From: Nemertoderma westbladi
Taxonomy: Eukaryota; Xenacoelomorpha; Nemertodermatida; Nemertodermatidae
NCBI GenBank assembly: GCA_032718475.1
Contig: JAUCBJ010001490.1
Span: 93,501 to 157,500, forward strand
Length of the DNA stretch: 64,000 nucleotides
Direction of reading: 5' to 3'
The number at the start of each line of letters is the position of its first letter. The stretch's first letter is position 1. Under the pieces are notes generated by a model. It was given only the letters and a program-made list of their open reading frames with translations. It did not search any database and was not told the DNA's origin. Below, in pieces: positions 22,846-35,072 of the stretch. The position numbers and the translations under genes are program-made.

Positions 22846-24040
22846 ATGTTGTTACGTGTTTCCCTAGAATTTCCAGTCATAAGGCGTAACATATCTTGCT
22901 TACTAAATAGTAGAAGTTCTACTTTCTGTAACCGTACTAAGTTCACAAAGTTATCCGTAGCGGGTAAGTATCACGTTCACACATCACCGGTACCGTTGCC
23001 ACGCCCTCAATCATTGTTATTTAACGCCTTACAACGCAAACTCAGTACCGGTAGCAGCATGGCGGGTTTCTACTCATTTTCAGCGGAAGATATCGATGGG
23101 GAGACAGTCGATATGAAACGATACAGCGGTCGCGTCTGTTTGGTTGTTAATGTGGCGACTAAATGAGGTTTTACCAAGAAGAACTACTCGCAACTGGTGG
23201 ACCTGCACTCCACCTACGCTTCACAGGTAAGTTCGCATTACAACCTGAAGTTACTGATACCGGTGTACCGGTACCGGTTCAGCGGTTTTGTCAGATTTAT
23301 GAATTTAGAATGGATGGTCTTCTTATTGAGTCAACAGACCTTACAGTGTTGCTTCGTATAACTGTATAATGGGAGTTGCCGGGTCATGACAGCATGACGA
23401 GAACAGCGCGATAAATTCCAGAATCACGTTGTAATAAACATAGTTAAACCTTAACCCACCCAACCTCATGTACATCGGATCTGAGTACAATCAGTACAGT
23501 ACTGTACACAGACACTCTAACTCACTTGTGTAGGCCTATCGATTCATCTACGGTATGTCTTAAAATGTAATTTTCGAATTTTAACCCACCTTTCCTTTAT
23601 TTGATTTAAAAAGTATTGATATTGATATTTAGATTTAGTTCCCGAGATATTGTCCACTCATACTCCATCTCTTTCGGTTTTTACCCTACCGGTAATAATA
23701 TTATCATTCACTTGTAATTGTCTAGGGTTTGAGTATCCTGGCGTTCCCCTGTAACCAGTTTGGCGGGCAGGAACCCGGGACTAACGCCGAAATAAAAGAA
23801 TTCGCCAAGAGTTACGGAGTTAACTTCGATATGTTCAGCAAGATCGACGTCAATGGCGACAGGGCTCATCCGTTATGGAAATGGCTTCAGTCGGAATTGC
23901 ACGGATTCATGGGTAACAAGATTAAATGGAATTTCTCGAAGTTTCTACTCGACCGATCCGGGACTCCGATAAAGCGATTCGCTCCCAACGTCGAGCCCAA
24001 GTCGATAGAGAAGGACATTATTGATCTATTGAGCAAATAA
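22846..24040 (+). CDS. GPX4: Selenoprotein glutathione peroxidase GPX4, long (mitochondrial) and short forms
   Basis: Two exons, 22846-23226 and 23726-24040, with a phase-0 GT/AG intron at the same site as in the upstream copy. Read through the in-frame TGA (23164-23166) as selenocysteine, they encode 231 residues. The tetrad is Sec107, Gln138, Trp195 and Asn196. [21 protein letters not shown] and KIKWNFSKF are clear GPX4 motifs. GPX4 reduces phospholipid hydroperoxides and suppresses ferroptosis. Residues 1-71 are rich in Arg/Ser with almost no acidic residues, as in a mitochondrial presequence. Met72 (ATG 23059) would start the cytosolic form, mirroring the two-start arrangement of vertebrate GPX4. 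A SECIS element must exist in the 3' UTR but could not be recognised by eye. Confidence 0.93.
23164..23166 (+). other. In-frame TGA, selenocysteine codon
   Basis: The TGA lies exactly where GPX families carry Sec (VNVATK, then TGA, then [15 protein letters not shown] in the same frame to the splice donor at 23227). Conservation on both sides and an intact second exon exclude an ordinary stop. Confidence 0.93.
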
Positions 24041-26437
24041 TAGTTGAGTGTTTGGTTAGGAACATTAGCCCGTGTCCAATATTCGCCCGGAGCAAACTTC
24101 GTGCGATAAATAATTATCGCTAAATTAACTGCCTGGCTAATTAATAATTTATAACTTGTGCTATTGACTTTATTGTTTTGGTTAGAATTACATGCCACTG
24201 TAAGTAACCAGTACAACCTACTCCTTTCCCAATATTGATAAATTATTGGGCGTAGCTTGTCTACGGGCTAAGTTTCCTCCCGTCCGAGGGTTGTGCTTGT
24301 GATTATTGTTGTATTATTATTGCTGGGCAAGGAGTAAAAACTAAATGTATTTTTTCCCGTTGTATTTACTATAGTTTGTTTCATGGCTGTAATTCGAGTG
24401 GGTAACTCATTTGTCGCAGTAACAACAACCAGTGCCCCTATGGCCATGGCCCCCCAAACTCTAAAAGATTATAGCCTCATCTCTTTGGACATAGAAGTAC
24501 TGCTTAATGTGACTTAATGGATTCAACGCCTGTCCGCTTATCACAATAATGTTTGGCGGCACAGCTTTGAATCTTATTAACCGCAGCTATGGATGTGCTG
24601 GGGGACATGGCTAAGGAATCCTGGGTTTGCTAGGAGAAAGGATTAAAAGGGTTGAGTAGTTTACTAAATTACAGAAAACGGTTTGTTATCTAAACGAATT
24701 ATATCCAAAAAACTTCTTAAATTATTTGTAATTCATACAGTCTGTATGTATATGAATTTGAAAAATAAAAAATGTAATGTAATGTATCGCATGATACAGT
24801 ACATTACATTTTATATTAAATAATATTGAGTATATCATTCCTTTATTAGTATTGTTTTGTTATTAAACATTTAGTCCATTATTATAGTGCAGTTAATATT
24901 GTGTTTACACTATTACACCCATCCAAATACACTGGCAATTCAATAGGTGGTATTAGCTATAGCTATATTAGCATTAGAGCTTCAATTAGCAGTGAATTTA
25001 ATTAATTGTAAAAATATTGTTTATTGTGGGGCGAGCCTCGTAGCGTGGACGTTGTTAGGGTGTGTAACTTTGTAACTGACGGTTTTTAAATGTTTCCCAT
25101 TCCATTTAATCCTATTGATTTGAATCTCGATCTGTCTATGAGGCCCGGGTCACTCAGGATCTTTCAACTTACAACTAAAAGATATAACAGTAGCCTATGG
25201 AGGCGTTCACAGTCACACATAACTAGTCTACTTTCAACATGCACTAGTCATGATCAGTCTTACTTGAAAGCTGAAAGCTGACATCTCTAGCATTGACAAC
25301 CAATAAGATGTAACAACTATTTCCCAAAGTAATATTGTGCAAATGTTTTGTAGCTGGTCTATTGCAAGATAGCCAATGTTTGTATATGTCTGAAGTGAAC
25401 CGTAACATGTCATAGTTTTGAAAGTTGATAGTTGAATGTTGAAAGCTCAGGTGTGACCCGGACCTTAACAATTACCCAATGTATAGAGTTTGGGTTTCAC
25501 TGGCTAGGAGGCGTTACGAGGTGAACCCATCGTGTCCAATATAAATCTCGTTATCATAACCGAATTAACTAAATGTAACCGAATTACGTGCATCGCGAAT
25601 TCCCCACGAATATATTACATGGATTAGTGACCGTGTTAGATCACCATTATTATGTCATCATCAACTCATATTCCAACGTCTCTATGACGGTAATGACACT
25701 TTTAAAGTAATTTATCAAATCGGCTTTTTTCCTATGCAACAATAAAATGTTAGATTTAGTTAAGAATCCTTTAAATCTGTTTTATATTTCAAAACGGCCA
25801 CCAGAATTGTATTAAACGAATTATCGTTTTTACAAACCTCAATCCTAAAGATTTCACAACCAATTCGCTTTACACAAACATTATAATATGCAATTTTCGT
25901 AATTTTACATACAGTAAACGTCCTAGAAATAATTGATGGGATATGTGTTGGTCGGTTGTGGTCTTACTCACTTACTGTTTGTTACTCTTTTACATTAATT
26001 GAATTTTCCTATTTTTTTAAACATAATATTTACCTAGTTACATCTATCATTACCAACTGTCTACTATTGAATAATTGATGGTTTTACGATATTCATCTGT
26101 AGTTCCAACCATAATGTTCTAGCATGCGAGCTTATGATGGGAATATTCGCAACCGTTTTAAGTTAATGGAGATTATTTCCTGAATTTCCGTGCAGGGGAT
26201 TCGCTTGCTAGGTGACAACGTTGTTGAACTGGATATGTCGTGTCGTCAAATTTCATGTAATTTCCTAGGTAGAATAACATGGTGTATTTCATGCAGTACG
26301 GTAGTTATTGTTTATCCATCACAATGCTAATTAAATATTTTAATTGAAATTAATTAAATAGAAAACAACTAATTTTTCTTAAATAACAGAACCAGCTTTA
26401 GCTTAGTAGTAGCATGACCTGTACATGACAGTAATTT
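24041..26437. other. 3' flank of GPX4 and intergenic region, no gene seen
   Basis: Bases 24065-24205 are a dispersed repeat: the block TTTTGGTTAGAATTACATGCCACTG recurs with few changes at 37590-37615. An imperfect hairpin lies at 24514-24580. Near 25027, GTGGGGCGAGCC resembles a reversed helentron-like end. No open frame with recognisable domains. Confidence 0.5.
24514..24580 (+). other. Imperfect hairpin about 470 bases after the GPX4 stop
   Basis: TTAAT, GATTCAA, CTGT and CCGC on the 5' side pair in order with GCGG, ACAG, TTGAATC and ATTAA on the 3' side, with small bulges and a loop of about 18 bases. It lacks the ATGA and GA quartet of a SECIS core, so it is not called one. Confidence 0.5.
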
Positions 26438-27550
26438 TTGCGGGTCTGCGACATGTTGGCCTTTACTATGGTACAATTGAGGAAGACCCAGATTATAAAG
26501 CCGGCCAAAACACTGGGTCAGAAATATAAACTTACCATTCAAAAGTCCAGTGTAATTGAACAGTCGGTAACTTTAATTTATTTTTTAACTTTGACCCTCT
26601 GCCTTCTTGGCTTCTGCGGCTGCCTGCTTGGCTCTATCCAACCACTTGTTCCCTTCAGCGGCAGCCACGAGCCCAGCTCAGGGTTAGCGAATACACTGCG
26701 GAATGCCATGATACCTCCTGGTTCACCACCTCCTACATCAACCGTTCAGAGAGCATGGATGTCCCCTATTCACGACGCAAACAAAGCCACTCTTCGGCTT
26801 GCCGCCCCACCAGTGGCACTTGCCAGGCTTAACTCGCTGCTGGCTCAATGCGTTGCCCAGCTCCTCCTTGGGACTCGTTCCCAAGGACTCGTTCCCAAGG
26901 AGGTTACCCAGTTCCGCATCGCCATTGCTACGAGACTGGGTTGTAAAGTGGTCGAACCCCACACCTGCCGCTGTGGCACTCCAGTGGCTGCCGATGGCCT
27001 CCACGCCCTCTGCTACCAGCTGAGCGCTGGCCGGCATACCCACCACGCCATGATAAACGATATCATTCGCCGGGCGTTGATTAGTTGTGGGGTGCCATCA
27101 ATCCTCTAACCCCTAGGTTTCAACCCCCAGATGGCAGGAAAATTGGATGGAGTGACCATGACCCCGTGGTCCCAGGGCAAAACCCTAGCATGGGAAGCCA
27201 CTGTGGTAGATCCACTGGCCCCCAGCCACCTTCAACAAACCATCATTGCCGGGGGGCACTCAGCTGAGGGGGCGGATCGCATTAAAAACTCGCGTACCTT
27301 TATAAGTATCGCGACCTAATGGACCGGGGCCATTTCTTTCACCCTGTGGCCTTTGAGACCTTTGGCAGCCCCGGTCCAGAGACATCAACCTTCCTCCGGG
27401 AGATCGGGGCTCGTCTCCACAGTGCCACCCACGAACCGCGGTCAAACCAGTTTCTGCTCCAGCGCCTGGAGATAAAAATTTTGGTTGGTAATGCAGCCTC
27501 AGTCATGGGGACAGCAGCCACGCCGACCATCGGTCTATTCGGGGACTGAA
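26438..27550 (+). pseudogene. LINE C-terminal remnant with Cys/His motif
   Basis: The part from about 26800 matches a widespread LINE C-terminal domain: EVTQFRIAIATRLG, then EPHTCRCGTPVAADGLHAL and LSAGRHTHHAMINDIIRRAL in frame 1. After the stop near 27109 the same protein continues in shifted frames with KLDGVTMTPWSQGKTLAWEA, APSHLQQT (27131-27319) and FHPVAFETFGSPGPETSTFL, FLLQRLEIKILVGNA (27319-27549). The CRCG and GRHTHH residues form a putative zinc site. At least two frameshifts or stops make it defective, and no RT is present upstream. Confidence 0.75.
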
Positions 27551-27789
27551 GAGCCGAAACCAATCGAAACTGTCGAAATGGTTGCCAATGGAGTCACCAA
27601 CGGGATGACGGCCAAAGATATTCAACATTCAATACTCTATTACTCTACTATTCAATACTTGAGATCTTATGCAATCTCAAATATTCAATTCGGTACTGTA
27701 CCTTCAATTCAATATTCAATCTTAGTATTATTTCTGTGCTTCGTTATTTAATATCACATTTATTTAAATATATATTTGAAATAAATAAA

Positions 27790-28560
27790 AAAAAAATATG
27801 CCCACACGAAAACCCAGTAAACTAACATTTAACTTTTTGTTGTTATTGTTACCTTTCCCATGCCAAAACCAAGTAACTGACAAGTCCCTTCGCCAAAACC
27901 CAGTAACTCTGACTTCCTTCGCCAACGGTTAGCGAAAACAAAGAGGCAACATTCTAGAATATAAATAATATTCTAGAACATTTAATTATTTGTCTACGTC
28001 TGTTGCGTTGCCAGAGTTACTGGGTTTTGGTTTGGCATAGTATCTGCATTCGGGAAATCCCACGTCAAAACCCAGTATCTCAAACTGCTGGAAACCCAGT
28101 AACTCTGTTTAACTGGGTTTTGACGTGGTAAATCTGACATTGACAATATACATACTGGGTTTTGACTTGGACAATTTGTCTTTCGGAAACGATACTCGAT
28201 TTTGTTCAGAAAATACCATGTGAAAACCCAGTAAAGAATTTTGCTCGAAACCCAGTAAGTGCAGTTACTGGGTTTTGGCGGAGGATCTTGGGATTTTTGA
28301 GCACATACTGGGTTTTGATGGAGTAACTTTTTCAAAATAACACCAGAAAGGATACACGAAACCCAGTAACTAGCATTACTGTGTTTCGACGTGGTATTTG
28401 CTCTAAATTAGCTAATTAGTTAATTAATTAATTGTTAATACTGCGAAATCGGTTAGTGCTATGGTTTCGAAACTGAGTCAGATGAATTCTACGCCCCCAA
28501 AAATAGAAAAAAATCGATTTCGAAAAAAATTGACATACTGGGTTTGGGTTTGGAGCTGCC
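27790..28560. repeat. Cluster of about 13 inverted and direct TACTGGGTTTTG motifs
   Basis: The 12-base word TACTGGGTTTTG or its complement CAAAACCCAGTA, with one or two changes, occurs at about 27806, 27866, 27893, 28013, 28067, 28090, 28109, 28149, 28222, 28246, 28262, 28305, 28358 and 28535. Many copies are followed by ACGTGG, and several sit as close inverted pairs (28090/28109, 28246/28262). There is no open reading frame. Confidence 0.8.
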
Positions 28561-29597
28561 GTAAATCAGGCCCAACTCATCCTTCCCTTCCTTTTGTAAA
28601 GGTTGCAAAACCCAAAATAAAAGGTAGTTTGTCAGCTGTAAATCTTTCACATGAGCAAAAATGAATATTTTTTCTCTTGTCCTTTTAGAGGCCCAATAGG
28701 AAACTGAAGGAGGTTTAAATCTTTCAATTAATAATTATAAATACAAATTTACCAGTCTGAATACTTTATATTTTATTATACATACTTTTACTTTGAAATA
28801 AGAATTTGAGCACCAAATTATGGTATATTAATTCATAATATAAACATGGCAAAGATAAGCGTACCACAAACAAATAGGCCGCGTCTCTGTGAAATCTTTG
28901 GCGTCAGTCTGTATATAGTTCGTAAGTCTGCCGCGAGATGACGTAATCTAAAGGTTTTCACTTCCAGACTTTTCGTCCACTAGCTATTTAGACTTGGTAG
29001 TTAGGCGGCCTTAGTAAACACAAGTTCCAGATCCAAAGATCGCCTTTTAGTCTTTCTACTTTAGGAGCTTATAATATTACGTATACGGATTGATAAAAAA
29101 TATCGGCGTTGAGAAAATTATGTTTACGTCTAATGATAATATTGGAATACCAAAACTACAAGAAACAAAAATGGAATACAGCACAATGCAAATAGCTTTC
29201 TATTCAATAGTATATACAACAGTAGATCTGTACAATGTATCAGTAAAAATATTCATATTATAACGATAATCAATAATTAATTAATTGTAAACATGAAATA
29301 AATAAATAAATAGTAAATAATAGAAAAAAGAAAGTAGTGCATTTTCAAATGGCACTGTGAAATAATATTATGAAATTTAGCCAATAAATACCGGATCTGA
29401 TATGGCGGTGATTACAAAAGAAAATGAAAGTGAAATAATCCGTTAATTGTACAGGAAAATGAAATCCATGATGGAGTACTCTTAGCTGAGAAGTTAGCAA
29501 AGTATAGAGATCTTAATGTTAATTAATTAATAGCACTATTAATTATTAACTATTAATTAAAAATTATCAATAATTTACTAAGCAGGTCTTCGTTTAA
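28561..29597. other. No gene seen (3' flank of AREL1)
   Basis: AT-rich sequence. It probably includes the AREL1 3' UTR at its right end; no polyadenylation site can be fixed by eye among many AATAAA-like words. Confidence 0.45.
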
Positions 29598-31847
29598 TTA
29601 CATGAAACCAAAACCCTCAGAACCCTCATTGATTGCGATACGCAAAGCTTGTTGAAGTTTATCCATGGAGCGATAAGTCGGCAGACAGAGTTGGTTGGAG
29701 CAGGTGTGAGCAATTGGCAGACAGTCTGTAGACAGACAGGGGTCGTGGGAGACCAGAAACCCCGGCAACAAGTCGGCGAACCCGCCACTCGGCAGCTGGG
29801 AGGAGCCGGTCACGAACTGCACTAGTTTAGTCAACTCCTCCTGCGTGAAGGAGCCCAGAACCACCCAGAACCACCCGCACTGCGAACCCAACAAGTCAAC
29901 CTGGCAGTTCCGTCTCATATCCTCGAGATTAATCTCCGCGGCGCCGCAAAGTAGAAGTTCCAACTCAGATTCATTGAAAACTCCTAAGAGTTGAGATAGA
30001 ATTAAATTAGATAGACCGGAAACGAATTGTTTAGTTTGTTGTTCCACCTGAGTAGATAATCGGAACTTGGCGATCGCGTTTAAATACTCCAGTTTATTAG
30101 TTTCTTTTACTCGTATTTTTTTCCCGTTATGAACTATATCGACTGTTTTCTCTAAACGTCCGTCGTTTGTGTAAATATCTTCCGTGAAATAAAGATCTAA
30201 ATCCTCGGGGTTGTTTTCGACGAGGTATCGGACTTTAGAGACGTAAAAATCTGGGTCGTCCGTGGAGAACAGGGAGTAGGTTACAGGGAGGTCGACTATT
30301 TGTGCGAGAAAAGATCGCGTTAGATGGACCGGAAGGAGTAGTCTAGAGGCGCGCCCGAAAGAGGATTCGTACAAAGCCTTACCGACCAAACGGCCGGCGA
30401 ACTCGAAGAGTTTCCAGTCGGTCGGGGACCGACGGTCCGGGTTGGGATGGAGGAGGGCTTGGTTACTCGAGCAAAGCGGGGCGAATAGAGGTTGTCCGCG
30501 GGGGTCGGTGTGGTTGAATACCGCGAGGGTTACCAGTTGGAACCATTCCCGGCCGACCCCGCCGTAATCCAAACCCGCCTCCCCGAGGAAATGAACAACG
30601 AAACGGTCCTGCCAAACTCGAGACGAAATGGTGGCTCTCATCGAGTTTGCTAGTAAATCGTCGCGAGAAACTTTGAGACTTAACGATTTGCGACTGACAG
30701 GGTTATTGTAGTGCGACTGAATGGCATTAAAGAAGAAGCGAGATTTATCTTCGAATGTTTCAGAACCGCCCATGTTGAGTTGCAGCTGGCGGAAGTAGGA
30801 AGCAGCCAATAGGGAGGCTTCCTCAGAAACTAGGGTTACGGAATGCTCAGTAGAATCGCTTATAGAAACTCTGTTACCTAGCAACTCGACCGAGGTCCCT
30901 TGACCCACCCGGAAAGCGGTACGTTTTACCGGAATCAAGTTAAAGAACATGTAATCATAGATAGATAACTGTCGTGGTTTTATGTAACAATACACTTTGT
31001 TTTTTGGTTTTTTTGAGTCTGGAATTCTGCAGGTGTAATAGGCGTCCCTATGGTTACGTCTGTCTAGGTTCTTATTGACTACTTGAGAATCCGATTTAGT
31101 GAGGGAGATGATTTTAAACTCGCCGTTGCTGATTGGCTGGCCGTCGTACTTAAAGACGTAGTTCGAAAGACCAGGGGTTTCCAGGGTCATATAGAATTCG
31201 ACGACTTCCGTTTTAATTTTGTAACTAATTTGCAGCGTTGGCGAGTTATCTGCGGACGTCGGAATGATTTGACATTTATTAGGCGCAGAATCGAGGCAAA
31301 TATTGCCAAAGGTGTCTCGCGGTTGGAAAGTCAAGTTGACGGGTATACCGATCTCGGCGACCACGGTAGAACAGTAACCCAGCAACCGGGACTTCGCCAG
31401 GGAGACCTCCCCAGCTACGAAGGGTCGTCCGAAGGTGCGCGTGTTAAACGCAGCGGTGAGCGTCACCGCGTAAACGCCAGAGGAACGAGTTGTAAAGGAA
31501 CAGCGTATGAGTTCGATTTCGCCGTTTTCTTTATGTTGAGTTTCACACGAACACGGACAAACTAACCCCTCCGGGTTCGTTATCGATACTGCAATCTCAT
31601 TCACCGACCCGAAAGGAACATTTCGAGGAAATGGTAAACCAAAAAGGCAGAAGCGTTTACTGATGAGAAACGAAACCGTGGCACCGACGGCTTTTGGTTG
31701 GTTCCACAACCATTCCACCTGCAGCTTCCGGCCAGTATTATTGTAAATTAGATTCCACAACCACTTTATGGCCAATATTCCTGTCATGGCTCCATAGATT
31801 ATCAATATTGTTAAACGTAAAATATAAAGTCTAAAGAACCTGTACAT
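29598..31847 (-). CDS. AREL1: AREL1-type HECT E3 ubiquitin ligase, single exon
   Basis: 749 codons; human AREL1 (KIAA0317) has 823. Order: hydrophobic membrane segment at residues about 8-30; filamin/Ig-like region about 50-240 (EVSL, DTFGNICLD, QPISNGEFKIISL); VYCYIKPRQLSIYDY near 300; then the HECT domain from about 390 with VHFLGEAGLDYGGVGREWF, FEFAGRLVGKALYESS, TRSFLAQIVDLPVTY and TGSSQLPSGGFADL. The catalytic cysteine is Cys716 (LPIAHTCSNQLCLP), and the tail ends in a HECT-typical aromatic stretch (EGFGFM). The enzyme attaches ubiquitin to pro-apoptotic proteins in vertebrates; substrates here are unknown. The gene has no intron, unlike the vertebrate gene. Its ATG lies only 60 bases from the start of a mobile-element stack. 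Confidence 0.95.
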   Translation of the reverse strand: MYRFFRLYILRLTILIIYGAMTGILAIKWLWNLIYNNTGRKLQVEWLWNQPKAVGATVSFLISKRFCLFGLPFPRNVPFGSVNEIAVSITNPEGLVCPCSCETQHKENGEIELIRCSFTTRSSGVYAVTLTAAFNTRTFGRPFVAGEVSLAKSRLLGYCSTVVAEIGIPVNLTFQPRDTFGNICLDSAPNKCQIIPTSADNSPTLQISYKIKTEVVEFYMTLETPGLSNYVFKYDGQPISNGEFKIISLTKSDSQVVNKNLDRRNHRDAYYTCRIPDSKKPKNKVYCYIKPRQLSIYDYMFFNLIPVKRTAFRVGQGTSVELLGNRVSISDSTEHSVTLVSEEASLLAASYFRQLQLNMGGSETFEDKSRFFFNAIQSHYNNPVSRKSLSLKVSRDDLLANSMRATISSRVWQDRFVVHFLGEAGLDYGGVGREWFQLVTLAVFNHTDPRGQPLFAPLCSSNQALLHPNPDRRSPTDWKLFEFAGRLVGKALYESSFGRASRLLLPVHLTRSFLAQIVDLPVTYSLFSTDDPDFYVSKVRYLVENNPEDLDLYFTEDIYTNDGRLEKTVDIVHNGKKIRVKETNKLEYLNAIAKFRLSTQVEQQTKQFVSGLSNLILSQLLGVFNESELELLLCGAAEINLEDMRRNCQVDLLGSQCGWFWVVLGSFTQEELTKLVQFVTGSSQLPSGGFADLLPGFLVSHDPCLSTDCLPIAHTCSNQLCLPTYRSMDKLQQALRIAINEGSEGFGFM

Positions 31848-31906
31848 CGTTCGTTACCATAAGGCATAAAGTACTGAACAGCTGAATGAATACAGTACAC
31901 AATGTA

Positions 31907-32935
31907 CACGTTCGTGGGGCCTTCGCGCAGCACGAGGCCCAGTTATGAGATACAAATTAAAATTGTGCGACTGTATCACAAAATCAGGTTATGAGATATT
32001 AACCCACACCACCAATTAATCAAAGAAAGGGGGACAGTACGTGTTCACCCCTTTTAATCTGCACACCCCCCCCCCCCCCCCCTCCCCCCACCCACCAATA
32101 CATAACCGCGACATCTACCACCCACGGAAGGGTAGCACGAACTTATTTCCAATCGCACGTTAAATATGCAAAGCCAGGTGGTTTATAGGAATATAATAAA
32201 CGCAGTACTCGTTTTCATTATAAGCCTCTTTGCGTTCGTCCTGTTTTGTATTTAAATATATTTCTTAAACGCAGGCTAGGACGATCTTTATAATAATAAT
32301 AACTAGGGATGCGATCAATATGTGAAGCCAGGTGGTTTATATAACAATTTAGTCAACGCAGTACTCGTCTTCATTATATGCCTCGTTGCGCTCGTCGCTT
32401 GTCCTGTTTTGTCATAAAATATTTTTCCTAAACGCAGACTGACGATCTTTATACAGTTATAACTATGCGAAGTTTCGAAACTGTGCGAGTAACTGTTGAT
32501 ACATCTATGTGGAGATGTGTGATATGTGGAGATGTGTGATACAACGCCAACGCATCTTATGCCGATGTAGTAATATGGGTATTGAAATAATATTAAATCA
32601 ATGTACACTCTTAAAGCTGCAGCGAAAAAATGTAGCTAATTTCCTAGGTTACATATAAAATAATAATATTATTTTTAAGAACATTAATTTTACTACTTTG
32701 CAAAAATTCAATTAAAAAATAACCAGACATATACATTGTGGAATAAACTATTTCAGAAGCCTACACAACAGCCATGCCATGGATTGTATTTATGTTATTA
32801 TATCTGTCATTTACCTGAGATAGCAATACAACACTTATAGTAGAGTCAATACAGGAAGGATGTTGGGATGTTGGATTTCAAGAATGATGTCTGGGCTGGA
32901 ATAGCAATACTGGTTGCCTATTACAGTACACGAAG
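31907..32935 (+). repeat. Outer element, 5' part (block A)
   Basis: Nearly identical to 35073-36075, including a run of C residues near 32066-32080, two GCCAGGTGGTTTATA segments and CCTCGTTGCGCTCGTCGCTTG. The 97-codon antisense frame is present in both copies but has no recognisable domain; its conservation reflects recent duplication. Confidence 0.9.
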
Positions 32936-33410
32936 TGGGGCCTTCGCGCAGCACGTGACTTAAATTTAATTTAAGTACTAATTCGAAAGTATTACTGTAT
33001 TAGCAAATTTTAAGCAGATTTCGCCTAATCACTTTTTACCTCTTTCATTTCTATTCAGACATTTCTGACTCTAGCGGTATAGTGAGAACTGAAGATGGAT
33101 TAGGGTCTCCAGCCCCACAAAGACACAGCCTATGGATGAATAGTACATACGTACATCGGCCAAGTTTCATCTTGAATAACGGATAACGAAATGAGAGACG
33201 GATCTCACTTTCAGAAATTTCGTCGTATAGCGGCAGACCGATTAAATCTCCCCCCCCCCCCCCCCCCCCACAAAGACGCAGCATGTGGTCCAGAATATAT
33301 GGCAAGATTCAGCTTAAACTGATTAAAATCAATGAGACGGGAGAATCTATTCACTTTCAGGCATAAAGTAGTCCTATAGCGGGTGACTGTTGAACTGATT
33401 TTCAACAAAA

Positions 33411-34442
<1,032 letters not shown>

Positions 34443-34518
34443 AACTATTTGCATAAATTGACCCACCCCCTAACAGTGTCAATTCGCTAAGGCTCCGCCA
34501 ACTTCGTGGCTCGCCCCA

Positions 34519-35072
34519 CAATTCCTCTCTGGTTAGTCTACAGCCACAACTCCAAGCCAGCTAGCTCCACACCAGCAGAGACTTGACCAATAATCATTCC
34601 CAGCAAATAGCTGCCTTACACACACATCCTTCCATCGTACCAGCATGTTAGCCAATAAATGAGCAGTATTTAATGAGAATCAATTTTTTATGACGTTTTA
34701 ATTACTTTAGATCAATTAAAGACACAATTAATAAAGCAAATCACTTGAACTAATTAAAAACTATAATAGAATGGCGTATGTGGATTACATCTGTATAATT
34801 TTTAAGTATAATTATTTAAATCTTATACTGTAAAACAATTAATTTCCTTTAAAAGGCAGGTTGAAAATGGTGTTTTTACCGTAATCAACTTAATTAACTA
34901 ATTAACTGCTATTATCTTAGCTTCTCGAAGGCCACACGGAAATTCTACTTGGAAAATTTCTAAACTTTTGCCAAACAACATGTGTACCAAGTTTGGATAG
35001 ATTTCATCAAAGATTGGCTGAGTTATTAACGTTTAAAATTGGACGCGACAGAACGACAGAACGACAGAACGA
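34519..35072 (+). repeat. Outer element, 3' part (block B)
   Basis: Almost identical to 36074-36617: TCTCTGGTTAGTCTACAGCC to ACGTTTAAAATTGGACGCG and a GACAGAAC microsatellite. It includes ACCAAGTTTGGATAGATTTC, a segment related to sequences at 39850-39915 and, reversed, 20905-20985. Confidence 0.9.

Noticed and set aside
24514-24580. SECIS element of GPX4
   Set aside because: The hairpin is well paired but lacks the ATGA/GA quartet and the apical AA; no other candidate in 24041-24700 satisfied the core.
32315-32608. 97-codon antisense frame conserved at 35471-35764
   Set aside because: Conservation comes from duplication of the whole element, not from selection on a protein; no domain.
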